Below, one piece after another: positions 17,443 to 25,623 of a DNA stretch of 64,000 nucleotides (its first letter is position 1; each line of letters starts with the position of its first letter). The notes under the pieces were generated by a model. The model was not told the DNA's origin, did not search any database, and worked only from the letters and a program-made list of their open reading frames with translations. Position numbers and translations under genes: made by a program. Origin of the DNA: Actinopolymorpha rutila (GTDB lineage Bacteria > Actinomycetota > Actinomycetes > Propionibacteriales > Actinopolymorphaceae). Location: NCBI RefSeq assembly GCF_013407855.1, contig NZ_JACBZH010000001.1, positions 806,001 to 870,000 of the forward strand. The letters run 5' to 3'.

Positions 17443-17781
17443 ATGGGGGGCACCGAACCCGACTACCGCTTCAGCCTGGCCAACGAACGCACCTTCCTCG
17501 CGTACCTTCGTACCGGCCTCGCCCTCGGTGCCGCCGGGGTGGCCGCGGTCCAGTTCCTCACCTCGGTGGAGCCGGCCTGGCTGCGGCGGGTGTTCGGCCT
17601 CGTGCTCGCGGTCGGGGGCATCGCCACCACGCTCGGCGCCTACCTGCGGTGGCGGCGCACCGCCGCCGCGATGCGCCGGGGCGCGCCGCTTCCGGCCACG
17701 CTGATGCCGCTCGGGCTGGCGTTCACGGTGTTCGTGGTGACCGCTCTGGCGATCTATCTGGTCGCGTTCGGTCAGCAGTAG
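17443..17781 (+). CDS. DUF202 (YidH-like) membrane protein
   Basis: A 112-residue integral membrane protein with the DUF202 signature (FSLANERTFLAYLRTGLAL) and three hydrophobic segments (about 25-42, 47-63 and 87-108). Its function is unknown across bacteria. The ATG at 17443 follows GGAG by seven bases. A second, divergent DUF202 gene follows after 19 bases, so they are probably an operon and the products may form a heteromer. No enzymatic motif is seen. Confidence 0.88.
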   Translation: MGGTEPDYRFSLANERTFLAYLRTGLALGAAGVAAVQFLTSVEPAWLRRVFGLVLAVGGIATTLGAYLRWRRTAAAMRRGAPLPATLMPLGLAFTVFVVTALAIYLVAFGQQ

Positions 17782-17800
17782 CGGGACGGAGGTACGCACA

Positions 17801-18127
17801 GTGAGCCCGCCGGCGCAGATCTACTCCCGGGAGGGCCAGCTCGAACGGACCGCGCTGGCCTGGAACCGCACCATCCTGGTCCTGGCGGTCAACGGCGCGC
17901 TGCTGGTACGCAGCGCGCCCGCTTGTGGCGCCTGGGCCGAAGTAGCCGGATTGTGTGTACTTTCTGTCACTCTTGCGGCGTGGGCCGTCACCAATCGTGC
18001 ATATCGGCGTCAGTCGGCCGGACCCGCTGCGGCTCTGCTCACCCGCGGCATGTTCACTGTCGTAGCCGTCATTGGGTTCGTGGGCGTGGGGGTACTCGAC
18101 CTGCTGGCGGTGGTCACCCATCGCTGA
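17801..18127 (+). CDS. Second DUF202-like membrane protein
   Basis: A 108-residue protein with the related start QLERTALAWNRTILVLAVNGALL and three hydrophobic stretches (about 23-37, 44-63 and 83-103). It is a divergent paralogue of the preceding gene and follows it by 19 bases. The GTG at 17801 has GGAGG upstream. The function is unknown. Its stop codon lies in the first of a series of short TGACC repeats. Confidence 0.85.
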   Translation: MSPPAQIYSREGQLERTALAWNRTILVLAVNGALLVRSAPACGAWAEVAGLCVLSVTLAAWAVTNRAYRRQSAGPAAALLTRGMFTVVAVIGFVGVGVLDLLAVVTHR

Positions 18128-18215
18128 CCCAGAGCTTGACCGACCGCTGACCCAGAGTTGACCCCAGAAGTTGACCGAACACCCCGGTGCCAGGTCGCTG
18201 ACCTGCCCGTTGACC
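18125..18215. repeat. Helically spaced TGACC repeats upstream of the DUF47-pit operon
   Basis: TGACC, mostly preceded by T or C and often G, occurs at 18125, 18137, 18148, 18159, 18172, 18199 and 18211. Most spacings are 11-13 bases, about one helical turn. PhoP boxes in actinomycetes are also 11-base direct repeats but have TTCACC, so these are at best divergent. A regulator-binding array is possible but untested. Confidence 0.45.
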
Positions 18216-18257
18216 CTCTCCCGCCCCGCCGCCGAGCCAGAACCCAACGACAAGCCC

Positions 18258-18263
18258 TAGCAT
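18258..18263 (+). promoter_or_regulatory. Candidate -10 box for the DUF47-pit operon
   Basis: TAGCAT (TANNNT) lies 47 bases before the GTG at 18311, downstream of the TGACC repeat array. Confidence 0.4.
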
Positions 18264-18310
18264 TGCCATGGCCTGCTCGCCGACGGGGACCGTTCGACAG
18301 GAGTTTCGCC

Positions 18311-18928
18311 GTGCGCTTCCGATTCACTCCGGTGGACACGACGTTCTACGACCTCTTCGCCAAGTCCGCCAGCATCCTGGTCGACGGCGCTCGGTTGTTC
18401 GCCGAGATGCTCGCCGCCGACGCTGACCGGACGGCGAGTGCCCGGCTGATGAAGGACGCCGAGCACCGCGCCGACGAGGCGACCCACGAGATCATCCGCC
18501 GGGTCAACAGCACTTTCGTCACACCGTTCGACCGCGAGGACATCTACCGCCTCGCCGCCGGCCTGGACGACGTCATGGACTACATGGAGGCGGCGGTCGA
18601 CTCGATCGTCCTCTATGAGCTGGACCAACTGCCGGAAGGCCTCGAGCAACAGGTCGAGGTGCTCCAGCGGGCCGCGGCGCTCACCGCCGAGGCGATGCCG
18701 CGGCTGCGCACGATGCGCGACCTGGAGGAGTACTGGATCGAGGTCAACCGGCTGGAGAACCTCGGTGACCAGATCCACCGGCAGATGCTCGCCAAGCTGT
18801 TCAGCGGCGCCTACGACGCGTTGACCGTGCTGAAGGTCAAGGACGTGATCGAGCTCGTGGAGCTCGCCGTCGACGCGTTCGAGAAGGTCGCCAACACGGT
18901 CGAGCAGATCGCGGTCAAGGAGTCGTGA
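18311..18928 (+). CDS. DUF47 family phosphate-transport accessory protein (PhoU-like)
   Basis: The 205-residue cytoplasmic helical protein belongs to the DUF47/PhoU-like group that is nearly always encoded with a Pit transporter and modulates it. Features include EHRADEATHEIIRRVNSTFVTPFDREDIYRL and repeated acidic helices (DDVMDYMEAAVDSI, NRLENLGDQIHRQM) that in PhoU relatives bind metal clusters. The GTG at 18311 follows AGGAG. The pit gene begins 44 bases downstream, which fits an operon. Confidence 0.93.
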   Translation: MRFRFTPVDTTFYDLFAKSASILVDGARLFAEMLAADADRTASARLMKDAEHRADEATHEIIRRVNSTFVTPFDREDIYRLAAGLDDVMDYMEAAVDSIVLYELDQLPEGLEQQVEVLQRAAALTAEAMPRLRTMRDLEEYWIEVNRLENLGDQIHRQMLAKLFSGAYDALTVLKVKDVIELVELAVDAFEKVANTVEQIAVKES

Positions 18929-18972
18929 GTACGCCGGTACGCGCGGGCTCCCGCCCGGGGTCTGGAGGATAG

Positions 18973-19968
18973 ATGGAGCTCGCCCTCGTCGTCGCGGTCG
19001 TACTGATCGCCCTGGCGTTCGACTACACCAACGGTTTTCACGACGCGGCGAACGCGATCGCGTCCTCGGTGTCCACCCGCGCGCTCACCCCGCGCACCGC
19101 CCTGGCGCTGGCCGCGGTGATGAACCTCGCCGGCGCGCTGATCTCCGAAGGCGTGGCCGAGACGATCGGCAGCGGCATCATCACCCCGGAGACCGACGCG
19201 CACGGCATGACGGTCGTCCTCTCCGGCCTGGTCGGAGCGATCAGCTGGAACCTCCTGACCTGGTGGCTCGGCCTGCCGTCCTCGTCCTCGCACGCCCTGA
19301 TCGGCGGGCTGATCGGCGCCGGTCTCGCGGCGTCAGCCTCGGTGCACTGGGCGACCATCGGGAAGAAGGTCCTCCTCCCGATGGTGCTGTCGCCGCTGAT
19401 CGGGTTCCTTCTCGCGTACGTCGTCATGCTCAGCCTGCTGTGGATCTTCCGGAAGGCGAACCCGAGCCGGGCCTACCGCGGCTTCCGCGCCGGGCAGTCG
19501 GTGTCGGCGGCGGCGATGGCGTTCGGGCACGGCCTGCAGGACGCCCAGAAGACGATGGGTGTGATCGTGCTCGCCCTGGTCACCGCCGGGCTGCACACCG
19601 GGACCGACGTGCCGCTGTGGGTGAAGCTGGCCGCGGCCACCGCGATCGCGCTGGGTACGTACTCCGGCGGCTGGCGGATCATGCGCACCCTCGGCCGCCG
19701 GGTGATCAAGCTCGACCCGGCCCGCGGCATCGCTGCCGACAGCACGGCCTCCGTGGTGCTCTACGTGATGGCGATCGGCTTCCACGCCCCCGTCTCGACC
19801 ACCCACACGGTGAGCGCGGCGATCATGGGCGTCGGCTCGACGCAGCGGCTGTCGGCGGTGCGCTGGGGCGTGGCCGGCAACATCGTCACAGCCTGGGTGC
19901 TCACCATCCCCGCGGCCGCCGCGGTCGCCGCGGTCGTCTACTACGCCGCTCGGCTCTTCCTGCCCTGA
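18973..19968 (+). CDS. pitA: Low-affinity inorganic phosphate transporter (PiT family)
   Basis: A 331-residue membrane protein importing phosphate, typically as a metal-phosphate complex with protons. Two inverted PD001131-type signatures are visible: FDYTNGFHDAANAIASS near residue 17 and MAFGHGLQDAQKTMG near residue 180. About ten hydrophobic segments span the length. The GLPSSSSHALIGG and VSTTHTVSAAIMG loops are typical. GGAGG lies just upstream of the ATG at 18973. It faces pstB, so low- and high-affinity uptake genes sit tail to tail. Confidence 0.96.
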   Translation: MELALVVAVVLIALAFDYTNGFHDAANAIASSVSTRALTPRTALALAAVMNLAGALISEGVAETIGSGIITPETDAHGMTVVLSGLVGAISWNLLTWWLGLPSSSSHALIGGLIGAGLAASASVHWATIGKKVLLPMVLSPLIGFLLAYVVMLSLLWIFRKANPSRAYRGFRAGQSVSAAAMAFGHGLQDAQKTMGVIVLALVTAGLHTGTDVPLWVKLAAATAIALGTYSGGWRIMRTLGRRVIKLDPARGIAADSTASVVLYVMAIGFHAPVSTTHTVSAAIMGVGSTQRLSAVRWGVAGNIVTAWVLTIPAAAAVAAVVYYAARLFLP

Positions 19969-19999
19969 CCGGCTGGCCGGCTGACCGGCCGGTGACGTG

Positions 20000-20036
20000 G
20001 GCTGACCGGCCGACCCGGCCTGCGCGCCGGTCAGCC
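20000..20036. terminator. Hairpin between pit and pstB
   Basis: GGCTGACCGGC (20000-20010) pairs with GCCGGTCAGCC (20026-20036), an 11-pair stem with a 15-base loop. It lies between convergent stops; its right arm includes the pstB stop. A bidirectional terminator is likely. Confidence 0.6.
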
Positions 20037-20807
20037 GAACCGGCCGGTGATGTAGGCCTCGGTGGCCTTTTCGGACGGGTTCGAGAAGATCTTCTGCGTA
20101 CTGTCCATCTCGATCAGGTGCCCCGGCTTGCCCTGACCGGACAGGTTGAAGAACGCCGTGGCGTCGGACACCCGGGCTGCCTGCTGCATGTTGTGGGTCA
20201 CGATGACGATCGTGAAGCGTTCCTTCAGCTGGGAGATCAGGTCCTCGATCGCCAGCGTGGAGATCGGGTCCAGCGCCGAGCACGGCTCGTCCATCAGCAG
20301 CACCTGCGGCTCCACGGCGATCGCCCGGGCGATGCACAACCGCTGCTGCTGCCCGCCGGACAGCGAGCCGCCGGGCCGGTTCAGCCGGTCGTGCACCTCC
20401 TTCCACAGGTTCGCGCCCTTCAGGGATCGCTCCACCGCGTCGTCCAGCACGCTCTTCTGGCGTACGCCGTTCAGCTTCAGCCCGGCGGCGACGTTGTCGT
20501 AGATCGACATCGTCGGGAACGGGTTCGGCCGCTGGAAGACCATGCCGACCACGCGGCGTACCGCCACCGGGTCGACGTCTGAGCTGTAGAGGTCCTGGTC
20601 GTCCAGCATGACCTTGCCCTCGACCCGGGCGCCGGGCACCACCTCGTGCATCCGGTTGAGGGTGCGCAGCATCGTCGACTTTCCGCACCCGGAGGGGCCG
20701 ATGAAGGCGGTGACGTTACGCGGCTCGACCGTCATGTTGACGCCCTCGACCGCCTTGAACGCGCCGTAGTAGATGTCGAGGCCGGAGACATCGATTCGTT
20801 TCGCCAT
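20031..20807 (-). CDS. pstB: Phosphate ABC transporter ATP-binding protein
   Basis: PstB powers high-affinity phosphate import with PstSCA. The 258-residue ATPase has Walker [10 protein letters not shown] (residues 37-45), signature [15 protein letters not shown], Walker B with the PstB-type [13 protein letters not shown], and the switch His in [11 protein letters not shown]. It is the last gene of the pst operon, 18 bases after pstA. The length is normal for the family. Confidence 0.97.
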   Translation of the reverse strand: MAKRIDVSGLDIYYGAFKAVEGVNMTVEPRNVTAFIGPSGCGKSTMLRTLNRMHEVVPGARVEGKVMLDDQDLYSSDVDPVAVRRVVGMVFQRPNPFPTMSIYDNVAAGLKLNGVRQKSVLDDAVERSLKGANLWKEVHDRLNRPGGSLSGGQQQRLCIARAIAVEPQVLLMDEPCSALDPISTLAIEDLISQLKERFTIVIVTHNMQQAARVSDATAFFNLSGQGKPGHLIEMDSTQKIFSNPSEKATEAYITGRFG

Positions 20808-20825
20808 GGTGTCTTCTTCCTCTTC

Positions 20826-21740
20826 CTAACGCTTGCGTACGGCGCTGAACCGGGCGACGGCCCGCGCGAGAAGGTTGAGGACCAGTACCAGCAGGACCAG
20901 CGTCAGGGCCGCGGCCCAGGTGCGGTCCACGGCCGGCTGGAGAGACTCCGTACGGTCCTGGTTGATCATCGTGGGCAGGGCCGCCATGTTGCCCGCGAAC
21001 GGGTTGAAGTTGATCGCCGCCGTGTAGGGGCCGAGGATCAGCAGCGGCGCGGTCTCGCCCATGATCCGGGCCAGGCCGAGCACCACGCCGGTGACGATGC
21101 CGCTGAAGGCGGTCGGCACCACGACCTTGAGGATCGTCTTCCACCGGGGTACCCCGAGCGCGGCGGAGGCCTCGCGCAGCTCGTTCGGCACCAGCCGCAG
21201 CACCTCCTCGGTGAGCCGCAGCACGGTCGGCACCATCAGCAGGACCAGCGACAGGCTGACCGCGAACCCGGTCCGGCCGAACCCGAGCAGCGTCACCCAC
21301 AGCGCGTAGACGAAAAGTGCGGCGACGATGGACGGGATACCGGTGAGGATGTCGACCATGAAGCTCACCGCGCGGGCGATCGGGCCGCCCCGGCCGTACT
21401 CCACCAGGTAGATGGCGCCGAACACGCCGACGGGCACCGAGACCACCGCGCTGCCGAGCGCGATGATGAGCGACCCCATGATCGCGTGGTACGCGCCGCC
21501 GCCCGCGGTGCGGGAGGTCATGCCGAGCTGGGACTGCTCCCACCAGTTCAGGTCGAGCAGGAGGTGGAAGCCCTTCGAGCCCACCGTCCACAGGATCCAG
21601 GCGAGCGGGACCAGGGCGAGGAGGAAGCAGGCCACGATGATCACCGTGGCCGCGGCGTTGCGTACGCCGCGAGCCTTCGACCGGCTGTTGGTCAGGTCCA
21701 TTCCGGAGCCGGCCGGGCGGGCGGGGCTGAGCGCGCTCAC
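20826..21740 (-). CDS. pstA: Phosphate ABC transporter permease
   Basis: PstA forms half of the membrane channel of the Pst importer. The 304-residue protein has six hydrophobic segments and the EAA-type coupling loop ([20 protein letters not shown]) that contacts PstB. The GTG at 21740 overlaps the pstC stop in a GTGA junction and has AAGGAGGAG upstream, so translation is coupled. A conserved GETAPLL segment is present. Confidence 0.96.
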   Translation of the reverse strand: MSALSPARPAGSGMDLTNSRSKARGVRNAAATVIIVACFLLALVPLAWILWTVGSKGFHLLLDLNWWEQSQLGMTSRTAGGGAYHAIMGSLIIALGSAVVSVPVGVFGAIYLVEYGRGGPIARAVSFMVDILTGIPSIVAALFVYALWVTLLGFGRTGFAVSLSLVLLMVPTVLRLTEEVLRLVPNELREASAALGVPRWKTILKVVVPTAFSGIVTGVVLGLARIMGETAPLLILGPYTAAINFNPFAGNMAALPTMINQDRTESLQPAVDRTWAAALTLVLLVLVLNLLARAVARFSAVRKR

Positions 21741-22726
21741 CTGCTCCTCCTTCCGGCGTGGTGCAGGACGAGCCGAGCCAGCGCGTTGACCGCGAACGTC
21801 AGTACGAACAACACCAGGCCGGCCGCGATGTAGGCGCCGGTCTTCTCCGGCGAGTCGAACTCCGAGGCGTTGTTGGCGATCTTGCTGGCGAACGTCTCAC
21901 CACCGGCGAACAGGCTGGCGGTGAACGGCGCACCGGGGCTCGGCGCGGACAGGATGATCATGATGGCGATGGTCTCGCCGAGCGCCCGGCCCAGGCCGAG
22001 CATGGCGGCGCTGACGACCCCGGACCGGCCGTACGGCAGCACGGTCATCCGGATCATCTCCCACTTCGTAGCGCCGAGGGCCAGTGCGGCCTCGCGGTGC
22101 TCGGCGGGGGTCTGCGCGAAAACCTCACGGGCGAACGCGGCGATGATCGGCAGGATCATGATGGCCAGGACGACGCCGGCGACGAACACCGTGCCGGTGT
22201 CGGCGATCCCCGGCTTCAGCAGCGGGATGCCCAGGTTGTGGGCGGTCAGGAAGTTGCCGACCGGTGCGATTTTCGGCGCGAGTTCGGTGATCCCCCACAG
22301 CCCGAAGATGATCGAGGGTACGGCGGCCAGCAGGTCGACGACGTACGTGACCGGCCGGGCCAGCCGCTTCGGCGCGTAGTGGGTGAGGAACAACGCCACT
22401 CCGAGCGCGACCGGCACCGCCAGCAGCAGTGCGAACCCCGAGACGAGCACGGTCGTCCACAGCAGGTCGACGATGCCGAACTTCGGCGGGTTCATGCCGG
22501 GCAGCCACTCCCGCGACAGCAGGAAGTTGGCCTGGTTCGCTCGCAGGGCGGGGACGGCCAGCCAGAGCAGGAACGCCGCGACGAAGACGACCATGGCGAT
22601 GATGAGCAGACCCGATCCGCGGGCCAGGCCGCTGAAGAACCGGTCGCCACCACGGCCGGTCGGCCCCAGGTCCAAGCCCTGGGGCCGACTGTCGAGGAGT
22701 TCCTGGCGGGAACTGTTCGAGGTCAT
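21737..22726 (-). CDS. pstC: Phosphate ABC transporter permease
   Basis: PstC is the partner permease of PstA. The 329-residue protein has a cytoplasmic N-terminus, six hydrophobic segments, the coupling loop [19 protein letters not shown] and the [11 protein letters not shown] stretch. It starts five bases after pstS and overlaps pstA by four bases. The length fits the family. Confidence 0.96.
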   Translation of the reverse strand: MTSNSSRQELLDSRPQGLDLGPTGRGGDRFFSGLARGSGLLIIAMVVFVAAFLLWLAVPALRANQANFLLSREWLPGMNPPKFGIVDLLWTTVLVSGFALLLAVPVALGVALFLTHYAPKRLARPVTYVVDLLAAVPSIIFGLWGITELAPKIAPVGNFLTAHNLGIPLLKPGIADTGTVFVAGVVLAIMILPIIAAFAREVFAQTPAEHREAALALGATKWEMIRMTVLPYGRSGVVSAAMLGLGRALGETIAIMIILSAPSPGAPFTASLFAGGETFASKIANNASEFDSPEKTGAYIAAGLVLFVLTFAVNALARLVLHHAGRRSR

Positions 22727-22731
22727 CGAGG

Positions 22732-23856
22732 TCAGCTGATCGCCTTGATGGTGGCCTCGTCCTTGCTGCGCACCTGCTCAGGCAGTGGGGCGTAGCCCAG
22801 GTCGGCGAGGCCGGCCTGGACCTGCTTGCTGGCGTAGGTGCTGAGGAAGCTCTTCACCATCTTGGTCTTGGCCGGCTCGAGGCCCTTCGAACACACGACC
22901 TCGTAGGTGACCAGAACGATCGGGTAGGCGCCGTCGGCCTTGGTGGCGTAGTCCAGCTTGAGCCGCTGGTCGTTGCCCTGGCCATCCGGCTTCGCGGCCC
23001 CGACGGCCTTGGCCGCCGACTCGCCCGTCAGGGCGACGGGCTGCCCGGAGCCGGTGTCGATCTTCGCCATCGGGAGCTTGTTGTCCTGGGCGTAGGACCA
23101 CTCGACGTAGGTGATCGAGTTGGCCGTGGACTTCACACCGGCAGCCACCCCGGCGGACTTGTTCTTGCCGGAGCCGATGCCCGCCCAGGTCTTGGAGGGC
23201 TCCTTCTTCCACGCGCCGCCGGAGCTGGCCTGGAGGTACTTCGTGAAGTTCTCCGTGGTGCCCGACTCGTCGGAGCGGTAGAAGACCACGATCTTCGAGC
23301 TCGGCAGCTTGGCGCCCTTGTTCAGCTTGGCGATCGCCGGGTCGTTCCAGGTCTTGATGGTGCCGTCGAAGATCTTCGCGGCCGTCGGGCCGTCGAGCAC
23401 CAGGTTCTGCACGCCCGCGACGTTGTAGGAGATCGCGATGGGGCCGACCGCCATCGGCACGTGCCACGCCGGGTTGCCGTTGCACCGCTTCTTGGCGGCG
23501 TCGACCTCGGAGCTGCCGGCGCCCCCTTCCGCCGCCGTCTTCAGGGCGGAGTCGGAGCCGGCGAAGTCGACCTGGCCGGCGTTGAACTGCTTGATGCCCG
23601 CGCCGGAACCGGTGGGGTTGTAGTTCACGGTGACGTCCGGGCACTGCTTCTGGTAGGTCGCGATGGCCTGCTCGATCGCGTTCTTCTGTGCCGTGGAGCC
23701 TTCCGCGTTGAGGGTGCCGGAGGGGCACGACCCGCTCTTGGTCGGCTGGGCGGCTGTGTCGCTGCCAGCCTGGGTCGGGTTGCTCCCGCAGCCGGCCAGC
23801 GCTACGGCGCCACCGAGTGCCGCGACCGCGAGTGCGGCGAACCGGGTGTGCTTCAC
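22732..23856 (-). CDS. pstS: Phosphate-binding lipoprotein of the Pst transporter
   Basis: PstS captures phosphate outside the membrane and delivers it to PstCA. The 374-residue protein has a lipoprotein signal peptide with lipobox LAGC (Cys23). A Ser/Gly-rich linker is followed by the PBP_like domain with [14 protein letters not shown] and [13 protein letters not shown], which carry phosphate-binding Ser, Arg, Asp and Thr residues. The GTG at 23856 follows AAGGAAACGAC. A PHO box lies about 80 bases upstream, so induction by phosphate starvation through PhoP is expected. It is the first and presumably most expressed gene of pstSCAB. Confidence 0.96.
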   Translation of the reverse strand: MKHTRFAALAVAALGGAVALAGCGSNPTQAGSDTAAQPTKSGSCPSGTLNAEGSTAQKNAIEQAIATYQKQCPDVTVNYNPTGSGAGIKQFNAGQVDFAGSDSALKTAAEGGAGSSEVDAAKKRCNGNPAWHVPMAVGPIAISYNVAGVQNLVLDGPTAAKIFDGTIKTWNDPAIAKLNKGAKLPSSKIVVFYRSDESGTTENFTKYLQASSGGAWKKEPSKTWAGIGSGKNKSAGVAAGVKSTANSITYVEWSYAQDNKLPMAKIDTGSGQPVALTGESAAKAVGAAKPDGQGNDQRLKLDYATKADGAYPIVLVTYEVVCSKGLEPAKTKMVKSFLSTYASKQVQAGLADLGYAPLPEQVRSKDEATIKAIS

Positions 23857-23936
23857 GTCGTTTCCTTGCCCTTCGATCTCACGGAAATCCGTTGTCTCCC
23901 AGGACGGTAGGGAGGCCAGGTGACGCGCTGGACGGG

Positions 23937-23958
23937 CCTACATGAACGGAGGATGAAC
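23937..23958 (-). promoter_or_regulatory. PHO box upstream of pstS
   Basis: On the minus strand GTTCATCCTCC (23958-23948) is followed directly by GTTCATGTAGG (23947-23937). These are two 11-base direct repeats starting GTTCA, matching the architecture of actinomycete PhoP-binding PHO boxes (consensus close to GTTCACCCGGC). The site is about 80 bases before the pstS start. Confidence 0.75.
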
Positions 23959-24225
23959 GTCGCCGGGCCGCGACGCGAAGCCCGCCCGACGCTGTGGCGG
24001 ACGTCACGTGAACACGCACGCTGTGTCACTTCTTGCCGGGTTTCGGACGGGTTTGCCTCGGGGTATGCCCGAAGGTCCGGTTCGCGGGCATGCCGTGGAG
24101 TTCTGGGCTCGTCCCGCGAGCCGTCCGGTGGGTCGGGGTTCCTCGCGCCGATGAGTTCGGCCGGGCCGGGCGGTCCTGGTTCCGACACCACGAGTATCCG
24201 ACAGCGTGGACCACAGGAGGCCAGG
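23959..24225. other. Intergenic region between the pstS PHO box and the VOC gene
   Basis: About 270 bases with no convincing coding sequence; frames here are open but lack ribosome sites. It should hold the promoter of the VOC gene and possibly the -35 side of the pst promoter. No hairpin or repeat of note was found. Confidence 0.5.
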
Positions 24226-24654
24226 ATGAGCGAACGGACGAACGACCGGATGGAGCAGGCGGGCGCAGGCGTCCGGGTGACCGGGGTGGCGACGGTGGCG
24301 GTGCCGGTCGCCGACCACGACCGCGCGCTCGCGTTCTACGTGGGTACGTGTGGATTCGAGGTGAGGTTGGACGGTTCCTTCGGCCCCGGCCAGAGGTGGG
24401 TGGAGGTGGCTCCGCCATCCGGGGGAGCGGCAGGGGGTACGACGATCGCCCTGGTCGGCGCCCGCGAGGAGGCGCCCGCCGGGGTGGACACCGGCATCCG
24501 GCTGGCCACCAGCGACGCCGGCGCCGACCACGCGTACCTGCGTGCGCATGGCGTGGACGTCGACCCCGAGGTGCTGCGCTGGCCCGGGGTGCCGCCGATG
24601 TTCGGCCTGCGCGACCCCGACGGCAACCACCTGTACGTCGTCGAGCGCGCCTGA
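24226..24654 (+). CDS. VOC (glyoxalase/bleomycin-resistance) family protein
   Basis: A 142-residue metal-dependent VOC-fold protein made of two beta-alpha-beta-beta-beta modules: VAVPVADHDRALAFYVGTCGFEV at residues 22-45 and VPPMFGLRDPDGNHLYVVE at the C-terminus. The C-terminal Glu is a usual metal ligand. The activity (glyoxalase, dioxygenase or resistance binding) cannot be assigned. The ATG at 24226 follows ACAGGAGG; the longer upstream frame has no such site. It converges on mutT1 with 16 bases between. Confidence 0.88.
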   Translation: MSERTNDRMEQAGAGVRVTGVATVAVPVADHDRALAFYVGTCGFEVRLDGSFGPGQRWVEVAPPSGGAAGGTTIALVGAREEAPAGVDTGIRLATSDAGADHAYLRAHGVDVDPEVLRWPGVPPMFGLRDPDGNHLYVVERA

Positions 24655-24670
24655 CCGCCTTCCCTCCGGG

Positions 24671-25567
24671 TCAGCGGCCGGAGAGGGCTTCCGCGGGCGG
24701 GTGGCGTTCGACGGCCACGGGGGTGCGGCCGGCGAGGTGGAGTACGACGGCCTCGCCGGGCTGCAGCGGCATCGGCGTCACGCCGAGGCCCGCCCACAGG
24801 TCCGGCAGGGTCGGCCGGTGGGTGCACACGGCGGTCGGTTCCGGCGCGTCCAGCAGGCGCATCGCCTGTTCGCCGACCAGTGCCGGGTCGGTGTCCTCGG
24901 CGAACGCGGGCTCCGGCTCGATCCGCACGCCGGCGGCGGTGGCGTACGGCAGCACGGTTTCCACGCACCGCCGGGCGGGTGAGCTGATCACCCGGGTGAT
25001 GCCGTACGCCGCGAGCGCGCCGACGAGTTCGGCGGCCTGGGTGTGGCCCTCGTCGCAGAGGGGCCGCTCCAGGTCGTCGCCGGTCCAGCCACGCCGGGGC
25101 AGCGCCGATCCGTGCCGGACGAGCACCAGCGGCCGGGTCGCCCGCGGCGTGAAGGTGGCCAGCAGCGAGCGGTCGCGGGGATGGGTGAGCTGGCGGGCGG
25201 CCTCGCCGAACCGCAGCCAGGCCCGCCGGTCGACCTCGTGCCCGGGCGTGAAGTCCGCCCCGTCGTCGAGGGGGACGGCCTGCCAGTAGCGCACCACCTT
25301 CACCGCCCCGCCGGCCAGCGGATAGCGCACGGGGGGCATCGGCGCCCCGAGCACCACCCTGATGCCGGTCTCCTCGGCGACCTCGCGGACCGCCGCGGCC
25401 GGCGCGCGTTCGCCCGGCTCCAGCTTGCCCTTGGGGAAGGACCAGTCGTCGTACTTCGGCCGGTGCACCAGCAGCACCTCGGCGCGTTCGTACGCCGACG
25501 GCCGCCACACCACCGCACCGGCCGCCTCGACCACCCGGTCCCTGGGCTCGGTGCTCCCCTGGGTCAC
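24671..25567 (-). CDS. mutT1: MutT1-like Nudix hydrolase fused to a histidine phosphatase
   Basis: The 298-residue bifunctional enzyme should clean oxidised nucleotides: in mycobacteria MutT1 converts 8-oxo-(d)GTP and diadenosine polyphosphates. The Nudix box spans residues 47-69 (GKLEPGERAP then REVAEETGI). The histidine phosphatase half begins with LVLVRHGSA (RHG at 151-153) and includes the later catalytic His in VCTHRPTL. The GTG at 25567 has GGGGAG seven bases upstream. It lies 56 bases after ppk on the same strand; the mutT1-ppk neighbourhood is also seen in Mycobacterium, supporting the assignment. Confidence 0.92.
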   Translation of the reverse strand: MTQGSTEPRDRVVEAAGAVVWRPSAYERAEVLLVHRPKYDDWSFPKGKLEPGERAPAAAVREVAEETGIRVVLGAPMPPVRYPLAGGAVKVVRYWQAVPLDDGADFTPGHEVDRRAWLRFGEAARQLTHPRDRSLLATFTPRATRPLVLVRHGSALPRRGWTGDDLERPLCDEGHTQAAELVGALAAYGITRVISSPARRCVETVLPYATAAGVRIEPEPAFAEDTDPALVGEQAMRLLDAPEPTAVCTHRPTLPDLWAGLGVTPMPLQPGEAVVLHLAGRTPVAVERHPPAEALSGR

Positions 25568-25623
25568 GGCTCAGCTCCCCACGACGGCCGGTGTACGCAC
25601 CGGCGCCACCACCGGCGGCCGGC

